Shown here one piece after another: positions 33,872-43,002 of a stretch of 64,000 nucleotides of DNA. The DNA is from Sphingomonas sp. Root720 (lineage in GTDB: Bacteria; Pseudomonadota; Alphaproteobacteria; Sphingomonadales; Sphingomonadaceae). The notes below the pieces were generated by a model that did no database searches, was not told the DNA's origin, and saw only the letters and a list, made by a program, of their open reading frames with translations. The stretch lies in contig NZ_LMID01000012.1 of the NCBI RefSeq assembly GCF_001428605.1, positions 1-64,000 of the forward strand, given 5' to 3'. A program made the position numbers and the translations under genes. Position 1 is the first letter of the stretch. Every line of letters starts with the position of its first letter.

Positions 33872-36190
33872 ATGAAAAAATTACTTCACGGAGCTTCGGC
33901 TCTATCAATGGCCATCGCGGTCTGCGCGCCAGCCTTGGCGCAAGATGCTGCTCCGGATGACATGACCGGCATCAGCGATATTATCGTAACGGCGACCAAG
34001 CGTTCGCAGTCGGTTAATAGCGTGCCGATGTCGATCACGGCCGCCACCGGCGATCAGCTCAAACAGCTCGGCGTCGTCGATGTTGCCGGCCTTGCCAAGG
34101 TCGTTCCTGGCTTTTTCGCACAGGACAGCTCATATGGCACGCCGGTCTATTATCTGCGCGGCGTAGGCTTCTACGAGCAATCGGTTCTCGTGAAAGCGCC
34201 GGTCGGCGTCTATGTCGACGAAGTTCCGATCCCCTATCCGGTGATGGGCTCGGGCGCGTCGTTCGACCTTGAGCGCGTCGAAGTGCTCAAGGGGCCGCAG
34301 GGCACGCTGTTCGGCGCCAATGCCACGGGTGGCGCGATCAACTATATCGCCGCCAAACCCACGGATGCGTTTAGCGCCGCGATCAATGGCGGATATGGCC
34401 GCTTTGACGCGGCGCATATCGGCGGGCATGTCAGCGGCGCGGTGAGCGAAAGCCTGAGCGCTCGCTTGTCGCTAAACCATGAATCGAGCGGAGATTGGCA
34501 ACGCAGTCAGACCAGCGACAGGACGATCGGCTCGCGTAATTTCACCCAGGGCAGGCTCCAGTTGCTGTGGAACCCTACAAGTGATTTCACCGCGCACCTG
34601 ACCGTCAGCGGCTTCCGCGACAGGTCCGACACGCAGCAGGCGCAGCAGGTCGCCACCTTCAAGCAGACGCCGACCGCCGTGCTCGATCCGGCGCTGCTCG
34701 CCCAGCCGTTGCCTAACGACGCTCGCGATGCAGATTGGAACGAACGCTTCCCACTGAAGCGCAACAACCGCATGTATCAGGCGGCGTTGCGCATGGACTA
34801 TGATATCACGAGCGACATCACGCTCACCTCGATCAGCGCCTATTCGCATTATCGGCAGCTGCAGGGACTCGACACCGACGGCGTTGCGGTGAGCGCGGTC
34901 AATCTCCAAGTCTCTGCCCATATCGACAGCTTCAACCAGGAGTTGCGCCTGGCCGGCAAGGCCGGTGGCCTGCAATGGCTGCTGGGGGGCAATTATGAAC
35001 GCAGCACCGCGTTCGAGAATACGTTGAATGATCCGTCGCGTAACACGTCAGCGGTGACGTTCAGGGCTCTCGGCCTTCCGGACATCGACCTCGTTTCTTT
35101 CGAGGGGCACACCAAATTTGAAAGCTGGGCCGCTTTCGGCAATGTCGATTACGATATCGGCGATATGATCACCCTGCATGCAGGTGCGCGCTACACGAAG
35201 ACCGACCTTGATTTCACCGGCTGCCTGAGAACCCAGGGCAACAATACCTTTGGCACGGGCGTCGCGACTTTGCTGGGATTGCCTCTCCCCGTCGTGGGAC
35301 AATGCGCGACCGTCCTGGCGGTGGCGCCAGTCCCCCCGGCAACGACGCCGACCCGCGCGTTTGGGCAGGTGAGCCAGTCCTTACCCGAAGACAATGTTTC
35401 CTGGCGTGTCGGTATCGACGTCAAGCCCGCCGCGGGTCATCTGATCTATGCCAATGTAAGCCGCGGTTACAAATCGGGTGCCTATACCAGCCTTTCCGGC
35501 ACGGCTGCCGGTCAATATGCGCCAGCGGTTCAGGAAGAGCTGACGGCCTATGAGGTCGGCTTCAAATCAAGCCTGTTCAATCGGATGCTGCAACTCAACG
35601 GCTCGCTGTTCTATTATGACTATAAGGACAAACAGCTACGTGGCCGAATCGATACCGGTCCCCCCTTCCGCTTCCTTGAAGCGCTGATCAACATTCCGAA
35701 GTCCCGCGTTAAGGGTGCGGAATTCCAGATCGTGGCGGCGCCGACCGACGGGTTGCGTATATCGCTTGGCGGCGTCTACCTCGACAGTAAGATCACGGCC
35801 ACTTACAGCAACTTCACCCAGTTCGGGCAGCTAGCCTCGTTCAAGGGCCAGCGCTTTCCTTACACGCCGAAATGGTCGCTCAATGGCGACGTCAGTTATG
35901 AGTTCGGGATAAATGACGGGCTGGACGGTTTTGTCGGCGCCAATCTCACCTACAAGAGCTCGACGAGCGGCGATTTCGTGCCTGATCCCCGCGTAGCGGT
36001 TGACGGCTATGCCTTGTTGGACCTCCGCGCCGGCATCAAGGGCCCCGACGACAAGTGGACCGTCAGTCTTTATGGTCGGAACGTCACCGATAAATATTAT
36101 TGGTCGACGGCGACGCGACGTGCGGACTCGGTGGTCCGCTTCGCCGGAATGCCGGCTACCTATGGTGTCGATTTCAGCGTGAAGTTCTGA
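33872..36190 (+). CDS. TonB-dependent outer-membrane receptor (paralogue 3)
   Basis: 772 residues: a signal peptide ending in ALAQDAAP, DIIVTATKRSQSVNSVP, plug domain with GPQGTLFGANATGGAINYIA, and a C-terminal barrel ending in FSVKF. GGGGAGAGGAA precedes the ATG. Same architecture and many identical stretches as receptors 1 and 2, so the three arose by duplication and may take related substrates or successive intermediates. It is followed by two strong hairpins, so it is transcribed alone. Confidence 0.92.
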   Translation: MKKLLHGASALSMAIAVCAPALAQDAAPDDMTGISDIIVTATKRSQSVNSVPMSITAATGDQLKQLGVVDVAGLAKVVPGFFAQDSSYGTPVYYLRGVGFYEQSVLVKAPVGVYVDEVPIPYPVMGSGASFDLERVEVLKGPQGTLFGANATGGAINYIAAKPTDAFSAAINGGYGRFDAAHIGGHVSGAVSESLSARLSLNHESSGDWQRSQTSDRTIGSRNFTQGRLQLLWNPTSDFTAHLTVSGFRDRSDTQQAQQVATFKQTPTAVLDPALLAQPLPNDARDADWNERFPLKRNNRMYQAALRMDYDITSDITLTSISAYSHYRQLQGLDTDGVAVSAVNLQVSAHIDSFNQELRLAGKAGGLQWLLGGNYERSTAFENTLNDPSRNTSAVTFRALGLPDIDLVSFEGHTKFESWAAFGNVDYDIGDMITLHAGARYTKTDLDFTGCLRTQGNNTFGTGVATLLGLPLPVVGQCATVLAVAPVPPATTPTRAFGQVSQSLPEDNVSWRVGIDVKPAAGHLIYANVSRGYKSGAYTSLSGTAAGQYAPAVQEELTAYEVGFKSSLFNRMLQLNGSLFYYDYKDKQLRGRIDTGPPFRFLEALINIPKSRVKGAEFQIVAAPTDGLRISLGGVYLDSKITATYSNFTQFGQLASFKGQRFPYTPKWSLNGDVSYEFGINDGLDGFVGANLTYKSSTSGDFVPDPRVAVDGYALLDLRAGIKGPDDKWTVSLYGRNVTDKYYWSTATRRADSVVRFAGMPATYGVDFSVKF

Positions 36191-36200
36191 CGCCGGCTAA

Positions 36201-36283
36201 GGACGCCTCGGTCTCCGGGGCGTCCATGCTCCAAGCAAAAGGAAAGGGCGTGGCGCTATGAGCGCCACGCCCTTTCCTTTTGC
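36201..36283 (+). terminator. Double terminator after TonB receptor 3
   Basis: The first hairpin, 36201-36225, pairs GGACGCC with GGCGTCC. The second, 36235-36283, is a perfect 23-bp inverted repeat around a 3-base ATG loop, with A-rich and T-rich ends. The second is long enough to stop transcription from both directions. Confidence 0.85.
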
Positions 36284-36399
36284 TTCAGCTTATGACGGGC
36301 AGCCTGTTCAGGGCGGTGCCTTTTCTAACGATGGTCGAGGCCGAGAGCGTTCAACGATCCGCTTATATCGAATCTTGCGGTCCAGCCTATTGACTTGCC

Positions 36400-36483
36400 G
36401 CGATTTCCCGGTCGGCAGATGCTTCAACTACCGGGAAATCGCTTCGGGCCCGGCAGCCAGGGCGCAGCCCCAGCCGCCGGGCC
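36400..36483. terminator. Inverted repeats downstream of the acyl-CoA ligase
   Basis: GCGATTTCCCGGT and its exact complement form 13-bp arms at 36400-36412 and 36430-36442. A second GC-rich pair (GGCCCGGC/GCCGGGCC) follows at about 36447-36483. The leftward ligase ends at 36490, so these are its likely terminators. Confidence 0.6.
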
Positions 36484-36489
36484 GCGGGA

Positions 36490-38037
36490 TCAGATTCGCC
36501 GGTCCATGCCCTGCCAGAAGGGCTCGCGCAGCTTGCGCTTGAACAGCTTGCCCGACTCCTCTCGCGGCAGGTCGGTCGCGAACTCGACCGTCTTGGGCGA
36601 CATATATCCGGGAACCTGCTCACGCAGATATTCGCGGACAGTGGCGGCGGTAACGGCCGGGGCGTCGGGCTTGAGCTCGATCACCGCATGAACGCTTTCG
36701 CCGAACTCCTGGTCGGGAATCCCGAACACGGCGCAGTCCGCCACGCCCGGCATCTTGTGAAGCGCCGCCTCGATCTGGGCCGGGTAGATGTTCACCCCGC
36801 CCGATATGATCATGTCCTTCACCCGGTCGCAGATGAACAGGAAGCCGTCCTCATCGAGATAGCCCATGTCGCCCGCGCCAATGAAGCCGGGCACCAACTC
36901 CATGGCTCGGCGGTCTTCATCGTGGTTGAGATAGGTCATGTCGCCGGCCCCCTGGATTCGGCAGACGATTTCGCCCACCTCGCCGGCCGGCAGCTGATTT
37001 CCATCGCGGTCGACGATGAGCACGTCGGTCCCCGGCGGCGCCTTGCCGACTGTTCCGGGATGGGCGAGCCATTCTTCCGAGTTGCAGAAGACGACGTTGC
37101 CGACTTCGGTCGCGCCATAATATTCGTGGATGACCGGCCCCCACCAGGCGATCATCTCGCGCTTGATCGCCGGTGCGATCGGCGCGGCGCCGTGGACGAC
37201 ATAGCGCAGCGACGAAAGATCATATTTGCCGCGCACCTCGGGCGGCAGCTGCAAGAGGCGATAGAACATGATCGGCACCATGTTTAGATGGGTGATGCGC
37301 TTCGTTTCGATGATCCGCAGCAATTCTTCGGGATCGAAGCGCGGCATGATCGTGACGCTCGCCCCGGCGCGCACGGTGAAGTTGGAATGGGCGTTGGGAA
37401 GGCCGTGGTACATCGGCCCAGTGACCACGGTGGAGATTTCGCCGGCCTGCCCATATTCGCCCAGGAAACCATAGGAGCGGGCCATTACCCCGGCGATGAT
37501 TGCCATCTCCGCGTCGCCCATGATCCGCTTGACGCCCTTGGGCCGCCCCGTCGTTCCCGACGTGTAGAAGACGATCTGCGGCAGCGTTTCGGGTGGGTGG
37601 CGGCGACGGGGAAATCCGTCGCGGAACGGGGCCCACGGCGTGGCCCCGGCGGGCAGCGATGCATCGACCGGGGGCAGGCGATAGGTCTTGCGGATCAGAT
37701 CCGGGGTTTCGACGACAAAAATCCTGATATGTTCGGATATGCCAGAGCGCATCTGTTCCAGCAGGTCGGAATGGATAAACAGCGCGGATACGCCGGAGTC
37801 CTCCAATATATAGCGCAGGTCGTCCGCCACGCAGTGCCAGTTGATCGGCACCGTGAACGCGCCGAGGCTGCCGGCGGCCATCGACGCTTCGATGAAGGCG
37901 GGCTCGTTGCGCATCATCACGGCGATGCCGTCGCCCCGGCGGATGCCCACGCTGGCCAGTGCCGAAGCGGCCCGTTCGATACGTTCATCGAACAGAGCAC
38001 GGGGAAGCACTTCCTCTCCAAAGCTGATGGCGCTCAT
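36490..38037 (-). CDS. Acyl-CoA synthetase (AMP-forming, ANL superfamily)
   Basis: 515 residues with the ANL motifs YTSGTTGRPKGVKR (A3), EYYGATEVG (A5), GAGDMGYLDEDGFLFICDRVKDMIISGG (A7/A8) and the C-terminal SGKLFKRKLRE lysine. ATG 38037 has GGAGAAG ahead. It activates an acid to its CoA ester, separately from the ligase at 3.7-5.4 kb. LysR box F lies 237 bp upstream in the shared divergent region with an MFS gene. It looks like a single-gene unit closed by inverted repeats. Confidence 0.88.
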   Translation of the reverse strand: MSAISFGEEVLPRALFDERIERAASALASVGIRRGDGIAVMMRNEPAFIEASMAAGSLGAFTVPINWHCVADDLRYILEDSGVSALFIHSDLLEQMRSGISEHIRIFVVETPDLIRKTYRLPPVDASLPAGATPWAPFRDGFPRRRHPPETLPQIVFYTSGTTGRPKGVKRIMGDAEMAIIAGVMARSYGFLGEYGQAGEISTVVTGPMYHGLPNAHSNFTVRAGASVTIMPRFDPEELLRIIETKRITHLNMVPIMFYRLLQLPPEVRGKYDLSSLRYVVHGAAPIAPAIKREMIAWWGPVIHEYYGATEVGNVVFCNSEEWLAHPGTVGKAPPGTDVLIVDRDGNQLPAGEVGEIVCRIQGAGDMTYLNHDEDRRAMELVPGFIGAGDMGYLDEDGFLFICDRVKDMIISGGVNIYPAQIEAALHKMPGVADCAVFGIPDQEFGESVHAVIELKPDAPAVTAATVREYLREQVPGYMSPKTVEFATDLPREESGKLFKRKLREPFWQGMDRRI

Positions 38038-38273
38038 CGGTTTTCTTCTCCTTGGTGGCCCGCCATGCGATGCCGGCATCGATCTTGTTCCGGCTGGACC
38101 GGCCCGCGGGCGGCACCGGAAATTTCGCCGCAGGTCGCGACGCTTCCCGCCCGGGCGGAATATCGTCGTTGATACCCGGTAGTGAAGCATTCCGGCGATG
38201 GGAAAGGCCGAATTGCTATTCCGCCCATGCCGCCCGGCTATCGCCGATCCTGCGGACGCGACAAACATGATGC

Positions 38274-38288
38274 ATGCCATATCAGCAT
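38274..38288. promoter_or_regulatory. LysR-type box F
   Basis: ATGCCATATCAGCAT is a full match to ATGCC-N6-GCAT in the 388-bp gap between the ligase (start 38037) and the MFS gene (start 38426). No good second element is visible 14 bp to either side, so the controlled direction is unclear; the shorter distance favours the MFS gene. Confidence 0.5.
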
Positions 38289-38378
38289 GAATGGCAGTGC
38301 AATTTTATATGATGGGTATAGCTTTACTATGAAGCACTATCCCCTTCCGAGCGGCCCAAGGTCGCCGAGGAGAGAAGG

Positions 38379-38429
38379 ATGATTTTTCCGAAAAGCCCCT
38401 GCTCCGCCAGCCTATGGGCAGCGGCATGA
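38379..38429 (+). CDS. Small upstream ORF (16 residues) coupled to the MFS gene
   Basis: An ATG with a strong GAGGAGAGAAGG ribosome-binding site opens a 16-codon frame, MIFPKSPCSASLWAAA. Its TGA overlaps the ATG of the MFS gene (ATGA at 38426-38429). The MFS start itself has no good ribosome-binding site, so the short frame probably delivers ribosomes to it by translational coupling. The peptide itself need not have a function. Confidence 0.5.
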   Translation: MIFPKSPCSASLWAAA

Positions 38430-39679
38430 CCAAAGCCGCCGCCCCTATGGGATTTTCCGGCTGGAAGATCGTCGTCCGCTGTGCCTTGGCGCAGAATCTG
38501 GCAACCGGCCTCGTCTTCGGCTCCTTCGGCCCGATGCTGGCCAGCACCGAGCAGCATTTCGGCGTGTCGCGGACCGCCGCCACCTTCGGCATGAGCGTAA
38601 CCACGGCGACGATGGGCATATCCTCTCCGCTGCTCGGCAGCGTCATGGGCCGCTTCCCGGTGCGCATGAGCATGGTGTTCGGCGCGCTGCTCGGCGCGCT
38701 GGGCTTCGCCGGGCTCGCTCTTCTACCCAGCTTCGCCCTCGCCCTGTCGATGTACGCGCTTATCGGCGCGGGCGTATGCTTGCTCAGCATCCTCGGCCCA
38801 GTGACCATGGTGAACCGGTGGTTCGTAGCGGGCCGGGGCAAGATGCTGGGAATCATCAACCTGCCGATCACCGTGTTCCTCCTGCCCTTCATCCTGGCGG
38901 TGGCGCTGCCCTTGTGGGGCCGCTCGGCGCTTCTGCTTGCGATGGCGGCCGCGTTCCTCCTTCTCATTCCCCTGCTTCTGACCATGGCCGAGACGCCGGG
39001 GCAGATCGGCGAGCGCCCCTGGGGCGAGGCTGCAGGCGCACGGGCGGGCGGCGCGACCCTGGCCGTCCGGGCCAGGCAACCCGCCAGTCGCATTTTGCGC
39101 ATGCCGGAATTCTGGCTGCTTTCGCTTGGCGTGGGAGTCGTCACCGGCACCACCACGGCCTTTGTCGTGCACATCGTTCCCTATGGTGCCCATAACGGAC
39201 TTTCACCCGAGGCGTCCGCCGCGCTGATGTCGATCTATGCGGGGTCCGGCCTGGTTGGGGCGTTGTTGCTGGGCTGGATCGTTGACCGGCTAGGCGGGGC
39301 GGCGACATTGGGGATCACCGCGCTTCTGCAGGCAGGCCTGTGGATCGTCATACCGCAGACGTCGGGCTATGCACTGTTCCTGGCGGCGGCCGTGCTGGGG
39401 ATCGTCGCGGTGCCGATCAACGTGCTGCACCAGTCGGCGTTGAGCGAATTGATCGAGCCTGCCGAAATCGGCCGGGCATTGGGCATCAGCTATGCGCTGA
39501 AACTGCCTTTCATCTTCGCCTTCGCGCCGCTCGCTTCCTTCCTGTTCGAATCCTCGGGGGGCTATCATATCCCTTTTTGGACGATGGGAAGTGCGCTGTT
39601 CGTGGCGGTCTTTCTCTTTGCCGCGGCTTATTTCGTCACACGATGTGAAGGCGCCACCCCCACCGAACAAGCAATATGA
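38426..39679 (+). CDS. MFS transporter
   Basis: 417 residues with about twelve membrane spans. It has GPMLASTEQHFGVSRTAATFGMSVTTATMG and a SSPLLGSVMGRFPVRMSM loop at the MFS motif A position. The start is taken at ATG 38426, coupled to the small frame upstream; an ATG at 38414 is also in frame. It is the first gene of a cluster with an SDR, an MDR and another SDR on the same strand, so it probably imports the substrate or an intermediate they process. Confidence 0.84.
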   Translation: MTKAAAPMGFSGWKIVVRCALAQNLATGLVFGSFGPMLASTEQHFGVSRTAATFGMSVTTATMGISSPLLGSVMGRFPVRMSMVFGALLGALGFAGLALLPSFALALSMYALIGAGVCLLSILGPVTMVNRWFVAGRGKMLGIINLPITVFLLPFILAVALPLWGRSALLLAMAAAFLLLIPLLLTMAETPGQIGERPWGEAAGARAGGATLAVRARQPASRILRMPEFWLLSLGVGVVTGTTTAFVVHIVPYGAHNGLSPEASAALMSIYAGSGLVGALLLGWIVDRLGGAATLGITALLQAGLWIVIPQTSGYALFLAAAVLGIVAVPINVLHQSALSELIEPAEIGRALGISYALKLPFIFAFAPLASFLFESSGGYHIPFWTMGSALFVAVFLFAAAYFVTRCEGATPTEQAI

Positions 39680-39694
39680 CAGGAAGGTAACAAC

Positions 39695-40432
39695 GTGACA
39701 GGCATCAAGGACAAGGTCATCGTCATCACCGGCGCGGGCAGCGGGATCGGCCGGTCAGCGGCGCGCCTGTTAGCCGAGCGCGGCGCCAAGATCGTCGTCG
39801 GCGCACGGCGGGCTGAAAAGCTTGAATCGCTGGTCCAGGAAATCGAGGCGGGGGGCGGCGTCGCGAGCTTCAAAGTCACCGACACCGCCCGGCGCGAGGA
39901 TGTCGCGGCGCTCGTCGCTTATGCGTGCGAGTTGCATGGCAAACTGGACGTGCTGATCAGCAACGCCGGTGTCGCCCCAATCTCCAAGCTGGAAGATATG
40001 CGGGTCGAAGACTGGGAGACGATGGTCGACATCAACTTCAAGGGCGTTCTCTACGGCGTCGCCGCGGCGCTGCCGATCTTCCTACGCCAGGGGTTCGGGC
40101 ATTTCGTCAACACCATCTCCACCTCGGGGCTCCAAGTCAGCCCGACGATGGCGGTCTATGCCGCGACCAAGAATGCGGTTCGGACGCTGGGCGAAGGGCT
40201 GCGGATCGAATCCGAGGGGCGCTATCGTGTCACCGGCATCTCGCCCGGTTTCGTCGCCACCGATTTCGTCCAGTCGATGACTAACCCGCAGGTCGCGGCC
40301 GCGATCCAGGAGCGTATGGATGCGATCGCGCTCGAGCCGGAGGCAATCGCGCGGGCGATGATTTATGCGATCGAGCAGCCCGATCACGTCGATGTCGGGG
40401 ATCTTGTCATACGCCCCGCCGTGCAGAACTGA
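39695..40432 (+). CDS. SDR family oxidoreductase
   Basis: 245 residues from GTG 39695 (GGAAGG ahead). It has TGAGSGIGRSAARLL, SNAG, the active-site Ser in NTISTSG, YAATK and a C-terminal DVGDLVIRP resembling the NADP-dependent YdfG/serine-dehydrogenase-like branch. It lies 15 bp after the MFS gene. It is likely to interconvert an alcohol and a ketone; the substrate is unknown. Confidence 0.85.
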   Translation: MTGIKDKVIVITGAGSGIGRSAARLLAERGAKIVVGARRAEKLESLVQEIEAGGGVASFKVTDTARREDVAALVAYACELHGKLDVLISNAGVAPISKLEDMRVEDWETMVDINFKGVLYGVAAALPIFLRQGFGHFVNTISTSGLQVSPTMAVYAATKNAVRTLGEGLRIESEGRYRVTGISPGFVATDFVQSMTNPQVAAAIQERMDAIALEPEAIARAMIYAIEQPDHVDVGDLVIRPAVQN

Positions 40433-40497
40433 TCGTCCCCGCCGAAAGCGGAAAGCGCGGCACAGCGCGTTAACGGTTGTCCAGGAGAGAGAAGCCC

Positions 40498-41487
40498 ATG
40501 ACTCTACCAGCGTCCATGCGCGCCGTCGGCATTCGGGGCGGCAAAGGCGGGCTTGACGCGCTCTATATGCAGGATTTGCCGGTGCCCGTCCCGGGACCCG
40601 GCGAGATCCTGGTGAAGATAATGTCGGTAGGGATGAACCGCGCGGACATCGCACAGCGCGAAGGCCATTATCCGATGCCGCCGGGGATTTCCGACGTGTT
40701 GGGGCTTGAAGTCGGCGGCGTCGTCGCGGCGCTGGGAGATGGGGCCCGGCGATGGAAGATCGGCGACAGGGTCTGCGCCCTGCTCGGCGGCGGCGGATAT
40801 GCCGAATATGTCGCGGTCGACGAGCGGCATGTGCTGCCGGTGCCGGACTGGATGGATCCGGCGGAGGCAGGCGCGCTTCCCGAGACTATCTTCACCGTCT
40901 ACGCCAATGTCTTCGAACGCGGCCGGCTAGCCCCAGGCGAAACCCTGCTGATCCACGGCGGCAACAGCGGCATCGGCGTGACGTCGATCCTGCTCGCCAA
41001 GGCGATGGGCGCGCGCACGATCGCTACCGTCCGCGGGCCCGAGAAGGCGGCAAAGACCCGCGCCCTGGGCGCCAATCTGGTGATCGACGTGACGGCCGAG
41101 GATTTCGAAGCGGTGGTCACGTCGGACGGCGGCGCCGACGTGATATTGGATATGGTCGGCGAACCCTATTTTGACAGGAATATCGCCGCCCTCAAGCTGG
41201 ACGGCCGTATCTGCTTCATCTCCGCCCAGGCGGGTATGTCCGCCCGGCTCGACTTCATGCCGCTGCTGCTCAAGCGGCTCACCGTTACCGGCTCTACGCT
41301 GCGAGCGCGCAGCGCCGACGAAAAGGCGCGGCTGGCGCGGGCGATCGAACGGGACGTGTGGCCGGCGATCACGGACGGCAGCATCCGCATGCCTATCGAC
41401 CGCCGGTTCGCCCTGGCCGATGTCGCCGATGCGCATGCGTGGCTGGAGGCGGGCGGCCAGTTCGGCAAGGTGGTGTTGATACCATGA
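40498..41487 (+). CDS. Quinone oxidoreductase-like MDR enzyme
   Basis: 329 residues: VGMNRADIAQREGHYPMPPG and LGLEVGGVVAALGDG in the GroES-like domain, then LIHGGNSGIGVTSILLAKAMGA for NADPH binding. This is the zinc-free quinone oxidoreductase/PIG3-like branch of the MDR superfamily, which reduces quinones or enones. CAGGAGAGAG precedes the ATG. It forms an operon with the SDR genes on both sides. Confidence 0.86.
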   Translation: MTLPASMRAVGIRGGKGGLDALYMQDLPVPVPGPGEILVKIMSVGMNRADIAQREGHYPMPPGISDVLGLEVGGVVAALGDGARRWKIGDRVCALLGGGGYAEYVAVDERHVLPVPDWMDPAEAGALPETIFTVYANVFERGRLAPGETLLIHGGNSGIGVTSILLAKAMGARTIATVRGPEKAAKTRALGANLVIDVTAEDFEAVVTSDGGADVILDMVGEPYFDRNIAALKLDGRICFISAQAGMSARLDFMPLLLKRLTVTGSTLRARSADEKARLARAIERDVWPAITDGSIRMPIDRRFALADVADAHAWLEAGGQFGKVVLIP

Positions 41488-41533
41488 TGGCGGCGGCCGA
41501 AAAGGCGGCGCCCGATTTCGTCGAGAGGAGGCT

Positions 41534-42316
41534 GTGTTGAGCAAGCGGTTTAGCGGGAAGGTCGTCGTGGTGACGGGGGCGTCGTCGGGCATCGGCCTGT
41601 GCACGGCGGGGATGTTCGCCGGGGAAGGCGCCATCACGGCGCTGGTCGATCTCAACCTGCCCGATGCCGAGAAGGCCGTCGCCGCGATCGTCAGCGGGGG
41701 CGGCGAGGCTATCGCCTTCCGCTGCGATATTTCCGACGAGGCAGAGGTTCAGCAGGTCGCACAGGATATCGTGTCGCGCTTCGGGCGGATCGACGTGCTG
41801 GTGAACAATGCCGGCATTTCGATCACCGCCGTCGCCGAGCGCTATGACCGCTTCGCCCAATCGGTGGCGGTGAACCTTTCCGGCGCCTTCTACTGGTCGC
41901 GCGCGGCGGGCCTTGCCAGCATGATCGATAATAGGAGCGGAACGATCGTGAACATCGCCTCGATTGCGGGTCTGGCGGCGATCCCGAGCGATATCGGCTA
42001 TGTCTCGGCCAAGCATGGTATCGTCGGCTTGACCAAGGCGCTCGCGGTCGAATGGGCGAAATATGGCATCAGGGTCAATTGCGTCGCGCCCGGCATCACG
42101 AAGTCGGACATGGCTCAGGCCGCGATCGACGCGGAGCCGGTCTTCATGGCGGAGCGGATCGGACGGGTGCCGCTGGGCCGGATGGGCGATGCCGAGGATC
42201 AGGCCCGTGCTATCCTTTTCCTGGCGTCGGACGAGGCTGGCTACATCTCGGGTGTGACGCTGCCGGTGGACGGCGGCCAGATGGCTCTGCATTCGGGCAT
42301 GCCGCAGAAGCGGTGA
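41534..42316 (+). CDS. SDR family oxidoreductase
   Basis: About 260 residues: TGASSGIGLC, NNAGIS, active-site Ser in NIASIAG, YVSAK and a C-terminal YISGVTLPVDGG. The start is GTG 41534 or TTG 41537; AGGAGG lies two and five bases ahead respectively, so TTG has the better spacing. It ends the catabolic region, 44 bp before the insertion-sequence remnant that marks a boundary with the RiPP locus. Confidence 0.85.
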   Translation: MLSKRFSGKVVVVTGASSGIGLCTAGMFAGEGAITALVDLNLPDAEKAVAAIVSGGGEAIAFRCDISDEAEVQQVAQDIVSRFGRIDVLVNNAGISITAVAERYDRFAQSVAVNLSGAFYWSRAAGLASMIDNRSGTIVNIASIAGLAAIPSDIGYVSAKHGIVGLTKALAVEWAKYGIRVNCVAPGITKSDMAQAAIDAEPVFMAERIGRVPLGRMGDAEDQARAILFLASDEAGYISGVTLPVDGGQMALHSGMPQKR

Positions 42317-42360
42317 CAGCATCGGCATTCCGCATAAACTATGGGGTCTCATGAGGATAT

Positions 42361-42629
42361 CGACCGCGAAAGAGGGTCGAGATGCTGTTCGCGCACCTCA
42401 AGCGCATCCTGAAGCTCGGGCGCTTGCGGCTGCGAGGGCCCAACGGCGCGAAGGACGAATTCCTTCTCGCCGCCAACGCCCAGAACCTCCGCAAGCTCGC
42501 CAGATGGTCCCGCAGCCCGCCATAGCCGGAGCACGATGAGCGCAGACGCCGTTCGCCTGCGTCACTCAGCCATCATGCCGACCGATGGCCGGAGCCGCCT
42601 TTTTCAACACAATTCAGAGCAAAGCGGAC
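42361..42629 (+). mobile_element. IS1182-type remnant: transposase 3' end and right terminus
   Basis: A frame ending at TAG 42523-42525 reads RKRVEMLFAHLKRILKLGRL and then DEFLLAANAQNLRKLARW, the C-terminal signature of IS1182/IS5-type transposases. A stop codon closes the frame just upstream, so the rest of the gene is gone. At 42597-42629, TTTTTCAACAC and AGAGCAAAGCGGAC resemble, in reverse complement, the terminus of the transposase copy at 55.5 kb. The element therefore points right, with its right end facing the RiPP locus. Confidence 0.75.
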
Positions 42630-43002
42630 CCTTTCCTTTATCGGTTGAGCAGGCCGGTAACGCTGAATTGGTCGATGAGGGTGCCGCTCATCACGTTTGG
42701 GCAAGCGAGCCTGTTAAGCAGGAGCCCCGAAGCACCTGCCGACCAAGTCGAGCCGTTTCCGGACCGGTGCCCGAACGGCCACTCCATCCGACTACCAAAA
42801 CAACGAACGCGACGCCTGACGACCGCAATCGCCGCGCGTGACGGACTGCATTTCCCCTATCTAGAACGATTGAAGGCCACCGCCCCGCAAACCGCCTGCA
42901 TCACCCTGCACGAGGGCGACAATTTCGAACCGGTCCCGGCTACCAACGCCGTCGTCGAGGCTCTGGCTGCCGGACCGCCTCGGTAATTGGGCCACCGATC
43001 GT
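42630..43002. other. Intergenic stretch with an unrecognised fragment
   Basis: No convincing complete gene lies between the IS terminus and the P450 stop. One rightward frame stays open to 42986 and ends RLKATAPQTACITLHEGDNF followed by about twenty residues, which looks like the tail of a truncated protein. I do not recognise its family. The upstream part of that frame runs into the IS terminus, so if real it is a decapitated gene. Confidence 0.35.
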
